DNA from: Bacteroidota bacterium
GTDB lineage: Bacteria; Bacteroidota; Bacteroidia; Bacteroidales; Tannerellaceae
Reading direction: 5' to 3'
Assembly (NCBI GenBank): GCA_023429375.1
Contig: JAEYVY010000006.1
Span: forward strand, 62,001-126,000
Length of the DNA stretch: 64,000 nucleotides
Made by a program: the position numbers and the translations under genes. The notes below the pieces were generated by a model. The model ran no database searches. It had not been told where the DNA came from and saw only the letters and a list, made by a program, of their open reading frames with translations. Below, one piece after another: positions 50,913-58,907 of this stretch. How positions within the stretch are numbered: position 1 is the first letter of the stretch; each line of letters begins with the position of its first letter.

Positions 50913-53066
50913 ATGAAATTGAAATCTACATATTATACATTAATCACTTTATTTTTACTAAGCTTAAGCAGCTGCCTTTCTGATCCGGATCTGCCATCTG
51001 AAATGATAAATGCAAAAGTTCCGGATATTAAAACATTACAAGTAGATGGACAAACCGCAACAACTATTACGTTAACAGCTGAAGTGCAGAAGGAAAATGG
51101 TTCAAGTGTGACCGATTATGGGGTATACTGGAGTAAAACAACTCCAATCGACATAAATACAGCTGAAAGCATTAGTGCAGGTCAGGGTAAAGGAAAATTT
51201 ACAGTTACAATTGAGGGGTTAACTAACAATACAACCTATTACATTGCTCCTTACGCAAAAAACAATAAGGGGATTGGTTTAGGTGAAACTGAAAAGGTGG
51301 TAACCTCCCTTGGATTAGGAACAGTTACTACGCTTAATCCACAGAATTTGAAAGCAGTCAGTGCAGATCTTGGTGGTTTGATTATAGGAAGAGGTGAGGG
51401 TGAGATTAAAAGACGAGGCGTATATCTTTCAAAAAAGCCTAATGCAGCGCAACCTGATACTATCCTGGTAAGTGAGATGGCTACCGATTCGTTTATATGT
51501 CATGCCATCAACCTAAATCCAAATATGACTTACTATGTGACTGCCTTTGTCGAAAACAGTTTTGGCATCTTCTCTGGTGAAGAAAAAGCCTTTACGACAA
51601 CAACTGGTCTGCCAGTGCTTAATGGAATAACAAAGGTAGATATAGGATTTTATGATGCTATCTTCAAATCTGAAGTAAAAAGTGAAGGCGATGCGCCTGT
51701 TACAAAAAGAGGTTTTTGCTATAGTATAGAAGATGGAGAACTGCCAACCATTAAGAATGATACGGTTCTATGTGGAGAGGGTATCGGTACATTCGAAGGG
51801 AAACTTACCAACCTGACCAATCAAAACAGGTATATCGTCCGTGCATTTGCAGTAAATAGTTTTGGTGTCGTTTATTCTACGGATACTATTTTCAGAGTTA
51901 AGAGCGATTATCCTACAGTGCAGATGAATCCTGAAGTAGAACTAGCTTTGGGTTCAGCAAAAGTTATGGCTGAAGTCTTGGATAAAGGTCATAGTGATAT
52001 TATAGAATATGGATTTTGCTGGTCAGATACGAATAGTTTACCGGACTCGACTGATAATCATATTGCAATCAATCCAAGCCAACCATTTACGGTATCGATA
52101 AATAAACTCGTTGGGAATAAAACTTATTATATAAGAGCTTATGCTAAAAACTCTATTAAGTTAGCATATAGTGCGCCTATTAGCTTTAAAACTCCAGCGA
52201 TATTTACATCTATGATGCCGCTGAATCAGGATATTATTCAAGGAAGTGCATCGTTTTTCTTCACGAAAGATGCAGGCTTTATTCTTGGAGGTAAAAAGAG
52301 TTCAGTTTATACGAATGAATTATGGCGATATAACCTTGCACAAGGGAACTGGGTGCAACGTACAGATTATCCCGAATCTCTGGTTATTAATGGGCAAACT
52401 TCAGTTGTTATAGGTAATAGTGTCTATATTTTTGGTGGACAGAATGAGGTTGGTTTAACCATCACTTATACCAACTCATTCTATAAATACGATATTTATA
52501 ATGATCGTTGGAGTAAGTTGGAAATTGCAGGTACACCAGGGCCTGTCTCTTTTGCTGCTGGATGTAATTTGGGACAAAGTGCCTATTATTTCGGAGGAAT
52601 TCGAAATAATACCATAATAAACGAAGTAAGCAAATATAATATCCAAGATGACGTGTGGACCATTAAGAATAATTTACCCAGAGCTCAATACGGAGGTGTT
52701 GCTTTGGTTGTAAACAATAAGATTTATGTCGGATTGGGCATGACTGATCTTCAAGGTACGACTAATAACAAGCTATTATGGTCATCCAGTATTACAGATG
52801 AAACTTGGGTTGAATGCAAGGCAATCCCGAACGATGCCTCTAAGATTATAGGTGGAGTTGTATTCAATGATGAAATTTATGTAGTAGATAACACGGGGCA
52901 AATATGGAAGTATTCGCCAAGAGAAAATGAATGGTATAAGAAATATCATCTATCCGTATTAGGAAACCAGATACATTGTGTTTATTTACTTGATAATAAG
53001 ATGTATATAGGATTAGGCAATGGGGCAAATACATTTGTCGCTTATAATCCATATTGGGATAATTAA
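50913..53066 (+). CDS. Lipoprotein with four FN3-like repeats and a C-terminal kelch-type propeller
   Basis: The lipoprotein signal ends LSLSSCLSD (Cys21). Residues about 37-425 hold four fibronectin-III-like repeats, each ending with a pattern such as NNTTYYIAPYAKNNKGIG, PNMTYYVTAFVENSFGIF, NQNRYIVRAFAVNSFGVV and GNKTYYIRAYAKNSIKLA. Residues about 430-717 look like kelch repeats (ELWRYNLAQGNWVQRTDYP; SVYIFGGQNEVG; SFYKYDIYNDRWSKLEI; YYFGGIRNN; IYVGLGM). It is expected on the outer membrane, perhaps surface-exposed, as a ligand-binding or adhesion element of the island. The ligand is unknown. Confidence 0.85.
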   Translation: MKLKSTYYTLITLFLLSLSSCLSDPDLPSEMINAKVPDIKTLQVDGQTATTITLTAEVQKENGSSVTDYGVYWSKTTPIDINTAESISAGQGKGKFTVTIEGLTNNTTYYIAPYAKNNKGIGLGETEKVVTSLGLGTVTTLNPQNLKAVSADLGGLIIGRGEGEIKRRGVYLSKKPNAAQPDTILVSEMATDSFICHAINLNPNMTYYVTAFVENSFGIFSGEEKAFTTTTGLPVLNGITKVDIGFYDAIFKSEVKSEGDAPVTKRGFCYSIEDGELPTIKNDTVLCGEGIGTFEGKLTNLTNQNRYIVRAFAVNSFGVVYSTDTIFRVKSDYPTVQMNPEVELALGSAKVMAEVLDKGHSDIIEYGFCWSDTNSLPDSTDNHIAINPSQPFTVSINKLVGNKTYYIRAYAKNSIKLAYSAPISFKTPAIFTSMMPLNQDIIQGSASFFFTKDAGFILGGKKSSVYTNELWRYNLAQGNWVQRTDYPESLVINGQTSVVIGNSVYIFGGQNEVGLTITYTNSFYKYDIYNDRWSKLEIAGTPGPVSFAAGCNLGQSAYYFGGIRNNTIINEVSKYNIQDDVWTIKNNLPRAQYGGVALVVNNKIYVGLGMTDLQGTTNNKLLWSSSITDETWVECKAIPNDASKIIGGVVFNDEIYVVDNTGQIWKYSPRENEWYKKYHLSVLGNQIHCVYLLDNKMYIGLGNGANTFVAYNPYWDN

Positions 53067-53093
53067 TACGTTAGGATAGGGGGTAGGTTAGTC

Positions 53094-53774
53094 ATGGCGA
53101 AAATATTATTAGTTGAAGATGAAAGGAATATCTCTTCTTTCATTGAACGGGGATTACAAGAATTCGGACATCAGGTACGTGTTGCCTACGATGGAATGGA
53201 AGGGTGGGAGTATATCCTAAAAGAAGACTTCGACATGCTGATTCTGGATATCATGATGCCTAAGAAAAACGGCTTAGAGCTATGTAAAGACTTCAGAGGA
53301 TTGAAAGGCTATTCCTCTCCGGTGCTTATGCTAACAGCTTTAGGTACAACTGAAGATATAGTAAATGGTTTGGATGCCGGAGCCGATGACTATTTAGTAA
53401 AACCCTTTAGCTTTCAAGAGCTTGAAGCACGTATTAAAGCATTAATCAGACGGATCAAACCACAAGATAGTACGGAGAATACGCATGTTTGCGGTGATTT
53501 GGTATTAGATATCAACTCTCATCGAGCCTTAAGGAATGGGAACCCCATCAACCTTACTGTCAGAGAATTCCGCTTACTGGAATATCTAATTACTAACCAA
53601 GGGATAGCATTAAGTCGTGCTGACATATTAAAGGAAGTTTGGGAAAAAGAAGCCGGAAGAAACATGAATGTAGTAGATGTTTATGTAAACTATTTACGAG
53701 CAAAAATTGATAAAGGCCAGAAAAAGAAATTAATCCAAACGGTTGTTGGGATAGGCTATATGATGGAAGCATGA
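53094..53774 (+). CDS. OmpR-family response regulator
   Basis: Receiver domain (about 1-120): DE near the N-terminus (LLVEDERNISSF), phospho-acceptor Asp in DMLILDIMMPKKNG, and Lys in DYLVKPFSF. The winged-helix DNA-binding domain follows (about 130-226; VREFRLLEYLITNQGIALSRADIL, VDVYVNYLRAKID). The length of 226 aa is typical. It overlaps the histidine kinase gene by 4 nt (ATGA). It lies 27 nt after the kelch lipoprotein gene, so it belongs to the same transcription block as the island. Its target promoters are unknown. Confidence 0.95.
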   Translation: MAKILLVEDERNISSFIERGLQEFGHQVRVAYDGMEGWEYILKEDFDMLILDIMMPKKNGLELCKDFRGLKGYSSPVLMLTALGTTEDIVNGLDAGADDYLVKPFSFQELEARIKALIRRIKPQDSTENTHVCGDLVLDINSHRALRNGNPINLTVREFRLLEYLITNQGIALSRADILKEVWEKEAGRNMNVVDVYVNYLRAKIDKGQKKKLIQTVVGIGYMMEA

Positions 53775-54676
53775 AGTCAGACAGTAAAATAATACTTCTT
53801 TATACCTGTGTTACCATAGGAATCATTCTGATAACCTTTGTCCTATTTTCATTTTTCGTATCCTATAGGATAGACTCTATTTACGGACAATATTCTACAG
53901 TTGATATACAGACGCTTAAATCTATCAGAAAGGACGTATTGATACAGATCGCCTGGATTTCCGTATTATTTATCTGTGTAAGTGGGATACCTGCATACTT
54001 TATTAGTAAACGTTACGCCAAACGAATTTCCGAACGAATTGATCGAGCTTACGAGAGCGAGAAATCATTTATCCGAAATGCGTCACATGAAGTAAATAAT
54101 CCGTTGACAGCCATACAGGGAGAGTGTGAAATCAGTTTGATGAAAGAAAGAACTCCGATTGAATATCAGAATGCTTTAAGGAGAATTGCTTCGGAAACAA
54201 AGCGTATGATATTACTAATGAAGCACTTGTTGTTCTTGGCACATGGCGAAAAAGAGATGTTGGGAAATAATACTGAGCCCATTCAATTGGCCAATTATCT
54301 GATGGAATATGCCCAAGGACGGGTACATTTTTCAATGGACAATTTTGCGTTGACCATCAATGCTAATCCACAATTGTTAAAAATGGCCTTAGACAATATA
54401 ATTAGCAATGCCTGTAAATATTCAGAAGGACCAGTGTATATGGATTTGCGCGGAACAGTTTTAAAAATAATTGATAATGGTATTGGAATTCCTGAGAATG
54501 AGTTAGAAAACATATACCAACCATTTTATAGAGCCAGCAATACACGCGAATTCTCAGGTAATGGTATCGGATTGAGCTTGGCTATACGCATATTTCAGTT
54601 TTACGGAGCACGCGTTACCATTCATTCCAAGGTGAATGAGGGTACAACCGTATCCATAGATTTCTATCACAGATAA
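53771..54676 (+). CDS. Sensor histidine kinase, short form
   Basis: Two membrane helices (about 8-30 and 55-78) flank a short periplasmic loop of about 25 residues. I see no clear HAMP domain after them. The HisKA domain carries SFIRNASHEVNNPLTAIQG (phospho-acceptor His near residue 110), followed by the ATPase domain with N box DNIISNACKYS, G1 KIIDNGIGIP and G2 GNGIGLSLAI. At 301 aa it is at the short end of the family. The small sensor loop suggests it listens through the membrane or to a partner protein, possibly the lipoprotein or barrel encoded upstream (inference). Confidence 0.93.
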   Translation: MKSDSKIILLYTCVTIGIILITFVLFSFFVSYRIDSIYGQYSTVDIQTLKSIRKDVLIQIAWISVLFICVSGIPAYFISKRYAKRISERIDRAYESEKSFIRNASHEVNNPLTAIQGECEISLMKERTPIEYQNALRRIASETKRMILLMKHLLFLAHGEKEMLGNNTEPIQLANYLMEYAQGRVHFSMDNFALTINANPQLLKMALDNIISNACKYSEGPVYMDLRGTVLKIIDNGIGIPENELENIYQPFYRASNTREFSGNGIGLSLAIRIFQFYGARVTIHSKVNEGTTVSIDFYHR

Positions 54677-54794
54677 GTAATTTGATTGCACATGGGAGTT
54701 GGAGATAAATAACTTCATATTGTATATTAAACATAATATTGATTATGGTAAATAATAATGGGATATTTTGACATTCGTTTCAGCAGATTTTATT

Positions 54795-54802
54795 TACCTT
54801 TG
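54795..54802 (+). promoter_or_regulatory. -7 promoter box for the aminopeptidase P gene
   Basis: TACCTTTG fits TAnnTTTG. It lies 29 nt upstream of the ATG at 54831. A TTTG lies 24 nt further upstream, slightly outside the usual spacing. Confidence 0.5.
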
Positions 54803-54830
54803 ATAAAAAACATAAAAACCCCCAATAATT

Positions 54831-56213
54831 ATGCATATGTTTAGTAAAGAGACCTATGTTGCCAGACGGGCTAAATTAAAACAAACAATCGGATCAGGAT
54901 TGTTGCTTTTCTTAGGAAATGAAGAAAGCGGTATGAATTATGCCGACAATACGTATCATTTCAGACAAGACTCTACGTTCTTGTATTTCTTTGGTTTAGC
55001 TCATGCCGGCTTATCAGCTATTATTGATATTGACAATGATCGGGAAATTATATTTGGTGATGAATTGACAATCGATGCCATCGTTTGGATGGGTGTTCAA
55101 CCCAGCCTGAAGGAATTATCCGGATTGGTTGGAATTACAGATGTTTTGCCTGCTAATACGATTGCAGACTATCTGAAGAATGCGCAAGACAAAAAGCAAA
55201 CGATTCATTATCTTCCAACTTACAGACCGGAACATCAAATCAAATTACAATCTTGGTTAAGTATATATCCGGGAACTGAAAAACCTTCTGTACCCTTCAT
55301 TTTAGGCGTTGTAAATCAGCGTATTTATAAAACAGACGAAGAAATTGCAGAAATTGAAAAAGCTTGCATTGTGACAGCAGATATGCACCTAACAGCTATG
55401 CGCATGGTGCGTCCCGGCATAAAGGAAAGCGAAGTAGCTGCTGCGGTAACACAAGTAGCTTATGCTAATGATTATCAACTCTCCTTCCCTGTTATTGCAA
55501 CGATCAACGGACAGACGCTTCACAATCATTATCATGGAAATATGATAAAGAGTGGCGATATGCTGTTGTTAGATGCCGGTGCTGAAACAGAAATGGGCTA
55601 TGCCGGTGATATGTCGTCTACGATTCCTGCAGATAAGAAATTCACGGCACGACAAAAAGAAATCTACGACATCAGTAATGCTGCACATGAAGCTGCTGTT
55701 GCTGCTTTGCGCCCGGGAATAAAATTTGAAGAGGTATACGATCTTTCTGTTAAAACCATAGTTGAAGGCCTTAAGGAACTTGGTTTTATGAAGGGAGACG
55801 CTATGGAAGCCGTGAAAGCCGGTGCACATGCCATGTTTATGCCTCATGGTCTTGGTCACATGATGGGACTCGATGTACATGATATGGAAAATTTGGGCGA
55901 AATATATGTAGGTTATAACGGTAAGCCCAAAAGCACTCAATTCGGACGTAAGTCATTACGTTTAGGACGAGAACTGGAACCCGGTTTTGTTCTTACTATT
56001 GAACCCGGTATTTATTTCATCCCAGAACTGATTGACCTTTGGAAAAGCGAAAACAGATTTGCTGAATTTATCAATTATGATAAGCTTGTGACATATAAAG
56101 ATTTCGGAGGAATCCGAAACGAAGAAAACTATTTGATTACAGAAAATGGAGCCCGACTTTTAGGAAAGAAACTTCCTCTGCGTACGGAAGAAGTCGAAGC
56201 CTTACACTGTTAA
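54831..56213 (+). CDS. pepP: Xaa-Pro aminopeptidase (aminopeptidase P, M24B)
   Basis: Cytoplasmic dinuclear metal peptidase removing the N-terminal residue from Xaa-Pro peptides. The N-terminal AMP_N domain (about 1-150; NTYHFRQDSTFLYFFGL) is followed by the M24 pita-bread domain. Metal ligands are visible: Asp in LLLDAGAETEMGYAGDMSSTIP (two Asp), His in PHGLGHMMGLDVHD, Glu in LTIEPGIYF and Glu in GGIRNEENYLIT. The length of 460 aa is usual. It follows the two-component genes but has its own promoter, so it is probably not part of the island. Repeat element 5 follows. Confidence 0.94.
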   Translation: MHMFSKETYVARRAKLKQTIGSGLLLFLGNEESGMNYADNTYHFRQDSTFLYFFGLAHAGLSAIIDIDNDREIIFGDELTIDAIVWMGVQPSLKELSGLVGITDVLPANTIADYLKNAQDKKQTIHYLPTYRPEHQIKLQSWLSIYPGTEKPSVPFILGVVNQRIYKTDEEIAEIEKACIVTADMHLTAMRMVRPGIKESEVAAAVTQVAYANDYQLSFPVIATINGQTLHNHYHGNMIKSGDMLLLDAGAETEMGYAGDMSSTIPADKKFTARQKEIYDISNAAHEAAVAALRPGIKFEEVYDLSVKTIVEGLKELGFMKGDAMEAVKAGAHAMFMPHGLGHMMGLDVHDMENLGEIYVGYNGKPKSTQFGRKSLRLGRELEPGFVLTIEPGIYFIPELIDLWKSENRFAEFINYDKLVTYKDFGGIRNEENYLITENGARLLGKKLPLRTEEVEALHC

Positions 56214-56249
56214 TAAATCCGGAACATTTTAAGCATGTTTTCCGGCAAA

Positions 56250-56441
56250 TCATCTCGATGTTAATTTGTTATGAAATTCAATGTCAAAAAAGCATCCCGA
56301 TGATTTTAAAAAAACACCCCGAACGTTTTTAAAAACCATCTCGGTCTTTTTTTAAAACGTTCGGGGTGTTTTTTTTATAACGATTTAGGCATTGATATTC
56401 AATGCCTAAATTTTTAAAACTCACATCGGGATGTGAGTTTT
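56250..56441. repeat. Dispersed palindromic repeat element, copy 5 of 5
   Basis: It contains ATCATCTCGATGTTAAT (56249), GAAATTCAATG, GCATCCCGATGATTTTAAAA (56292), CACCCCGAACGTTTTTAAAA (56315), CCATCTCGGTCTTTTTTTAA, AACGTTCGGGGTGTTTTTTT, ATTTAGGCATTGATATTCAATGC, and CTCACATCGGGATGTGAG (56420-56437), a near-perfect 18-bp palindrome. It lies between the convergent pepP and GH92 genes. Confidence 0.87.
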
Positions 56442-58749
56442 ATTTTTTCTTTTCATTTACAGAGAATGAATAAGGGAAATCTTCCGCATTAACTCCTCTG
56501 TTCAGAGCAGGTTTGTCAGACATTTTAATGTCAAGCACTCCCCCTTTATGTAGGTCGGCATGCTTCAGATAGTTTTTCGTATAATTCTGTCCGTTTAGCT
56601 TAACCGATTCCATATAGATATTATTCTTGCTATTTTCGGGAGCATTGATAACAAACGAGTTACCATTTTCAAAATGCAGTGTTGCTTTCTTAAATAATGG
56701 CGCCCCCATTACGTATTCGTCTGTACCCGGACAAACAGGATAAAATCCTAAAGCAGAGAATACATACCAAGCAGAAGTCTGACCATTGTCTTCGTCGCCG
56801 CAATAGCCATCAGGACCCGGCGTATACATTCTGTCCATTACTTCACGCAACCAGTATTGAGCTTTCCAAGGTTCTCCTACATAATTATATAGATAGATCA
56901 TGTGTTGGATTGGTTGGTTACCATGTGCATAGTTACCCATGTTCATGATGGTCATTTCACGAATTTCGTGAATAACAAATCCGTAATAGCTATCATCAAA
57001 TACCGGTGGAACGATAAATACAGAGTCAAGCATTGTAGCAAACTCCTTCTTCCCTCCCATCAGGTCGATAAGTCCTTGAGGGTCATGAAATACAGACCAA
57101 GTGTAATGCCAGCTGTTACCTTCTGTAAAGGCATCACCCCATTTCAATGGGGAGAATGGTGATTGGAAAGTACCATCTGCATTCTTACCGCGCATCAATT
57201 TGGTTTCCGGATCGAATAGGTTTCTGTAATTCAAAGCACGTTTAGCATACAGGTCAATCTCTTTCTTCGGGCGTTTCAAGTCTTTCGCCAATTTCCAGAT
57301 ACACCAGTCAGCATAAGCATATTCTAATGTACGAGCTGCATTTTCTTTGATTTTCACATCGTAAGGAACATAACCCAACTTGTTGTAGTACTCATGACCA
57401 AGGCGTCCGGTAGAAGAAACCTTAGGATGCACATTTTCTGTTCCGTGAATCAAACCTTTATAAAGCGTTTCAAGATCTTGAACCTTCACCCCTTTGAAGT
57501 AAGCGTCTACAAGCACTGAAGCAGAGTTGTTTCCAATCATACAGCCGCGGTGGCCCGGACTTGCCCATTCAGGGAAAAATCCACTTTCCTTATACGTGTT
57601 GATTAAACCTTCTTGCATCTGCTGATTCATAGAAGGGTACATCAGGTTTAAGAATGGGAATAAACAGCGGAACGTATCCCAGAAACCTGTATCGGTAAAC
57701 ATGTAGCCCGGCAGGATTTGTCCGTTATACGGACTGTAGTGTATTACTTCGCCTTTGGCGTCGATTTCGTGGAATTTACGAGGGAATAACAACGAACGGT
57801 ATAAACAAGAATAGAACGTACGGTATTGATCAAGGCTACCACCTTCTACTTCAATTTTACCGAGCACATCGTTCCAAGCTTTTTTACCTTTTTCGGCCAC
57901 TTGATCGAATGAATCATTTCCTAATTCTTTCAGATTGATTTCTGCTTGCTCATAACTAATGAATGAAGAAGCCACTTTGGCATGTACCACCTCTCCCTTC
58001 TTTGTGCTGAAACCAATGATAGCACCGGCATGATCTACTTTTTGCTCGATTTCACCTTCTTTCACTATCTGGTCAGCTACTGTTGCTTTATAGGTAAAAG
58101 GTTTATCAAACTCGATAACGAAATAGTTTTTAAAGTTTTCGGGTACTCCCCCACTGTTGCGTGTGGTATAGCCGATGATTTTATTTTGTCCCGGAACAAT
58201 TTTGATAAACGACCCCTTGTCAAATGCATCAACAACAATATAAGAATGTTCATTTTCAGGGAATGTAAAACGGAACATAGCTGCACGATCAGTTGGCGTA
58301 ATTTCGGTCACTACATCGTGTTCAGCGAGATATACTTTATAATAATAAGGCTTTGCCACTTCACTTTTGTGTGAGAACCAGCTAGCGCGTTTATCCTGAT
58401 CAAACTCCGGTTTGCCTACTACAGGCATTAATGAAAACTGTCCGTAATCGTTGATCCAAGGACTAGGTTGATGTGTTTGTTTAAAACCACGGATTTTGTT
58501 AGCTGTGTAGATATAAGCCCATCCGTCGCCCATCTTTCCGGTTTGAGGTGTCCAAAAGTTCATACCCCAAGGCAGTGCAATGGCCGGATACGTATTACCG
58601 GTCGATAATTCGAAAGTAGAATGAGTTCCCATCAGCGGACTTACATATTCCACCGGGTCGAAAGCATCCCCACCCACGGCATACACCGGTTTGAAAGCAA
58701 AAGCAATAGCTAAGGCTAATACCAATTTAGCAATTCTTCTTTTTCTCAT
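56440..58749 (-). CDS. GH92 alpha-mannosidase, exported
   Basis: Exo-acting alpha-mannosidase of family GH92, the Bacteroidales enzymes that trim mannose from N-glycans or yeast mannan. The signal peptide is about residues 1-24. An N-terminal beta-sandwich begins YVSPLMGTHSTFELSTGNTYPAIALPWGM. The catalytic (alpha/alpha)6 domain has SWHYTWSVFHDPQGLIDLMGG, NMGNYAHGNQPIQHMIYLYN and GDEDNGQTSAWYVFSALGFYP, the last carrying the conserved acid/base-region residues. The length of 769 aa is normal. It belongs to the SusC/SusD locus but is separated from susD by a terminator, so its expression may be attenuated or separately driven. The linkage cleaved (alpha-1,2, 1,3 or 1,6) cannot be read here. Confidence 0.94.
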   Translation of the reverse strand: MRKRRIAKLVLALAIAFAFKPVYAVGGDAFDPVEYVSPLMGTHSTFELSTGNTYPAIALPWGMNFWTPQTGKMGDGWAYIYTANKIRGFKQTHQPSPWINDYGQFSLMPVVGKPEFDQDKRASWFSHKSEVAKPYYYKVYLAEHDVVTEITPTDRAAMFRFTFPENEHSYIVVDAFDKGSFIKIVPGQNKIIGYTTRNSGGVPENFKNYFVIEFDKPFTYKATVADQIVKEGEIEQKVDHAGAIIGFSTKKGEVVHAKVASSFISYEQAEINLKELGNDSFDQVAEKGKKAWNDVLGKIEVEGGSLDQYRTFYSCLYRSLLFPRKFHEIDAKGEVIHYSPYNGQILPGYMFTDTGFWDTFRCLFPFLNLMYPSMNQQMQEGLINTYKESGFFPEWASPGHRGCMIGNNSASVLVDAYFKGVKVQDLETLYKGLIHGTENVHPKVSSTGRLGHEYYNKLGYVPYDVKIKENAARTLEYAYADWCIWKLAKDLKRPKKEIDLYAKRALNYRNLFDPETKLMRGKNADGTFQSPFSPLKWGDAFTEGNSWHYTWSVFHDPQGLIDLMGGKKEFATMLDSVFIVPPVFDDSYYGFVIHEIREMTIMNMGNYAHGNQPIQHMIYLYNYVGEPWKAQYWLREVMDRMYTPGPDGYCGDEDNGQTSAWYVFSALGFYPVCPGTDEYVMGAPLFKKATLHFENGNSFVINAPENSKNNIYMESVKLNGQNYTKNYLKHADLHKGGVLDIKMSDKPALNRGVNAEDFPYSFSVNEKKK

Positions 58750-58860
58750 GTTTGAAAATAATTTTGAATATATGGATATTATCTAAGTGCAAAGAAACAA
58801 AAACTTTCTTGAATCTGCGGATACCAAACTTCTATTTGAGCTTGCGTTCCTTTAGATAGA

Positions 58861-58890
58861 AAAGCCCGGAAGGGTTACTCCCGGGCCTTT
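58861..58890 (-). terminator. Terminator between susD and the GH92 gene
   Basis: AAAGCCCGG and CCGGGCCTTT pair around a loop of about 11 nt. On the minus strand TTTTCT follows. It lies about 20 nt after the SusD stop. Confidence 0.75.
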
Positions 58891-58907
58891 CAGTATAGTA
58901 GTAATTC

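Noticed and set aside
45465..54676. Type VI secretion regulatory cluster
   Set aside because: The kinase/PP2C/FHA set fits, but no sheath, Hcp, VgrG, ClpV or membrane-complex gene is in the window.
1588..56441. CRISPR array as an explanation of the repeats
   Set aside because: The units are inverted and contiguous, with no unique spacers of constant length and no cas genes.
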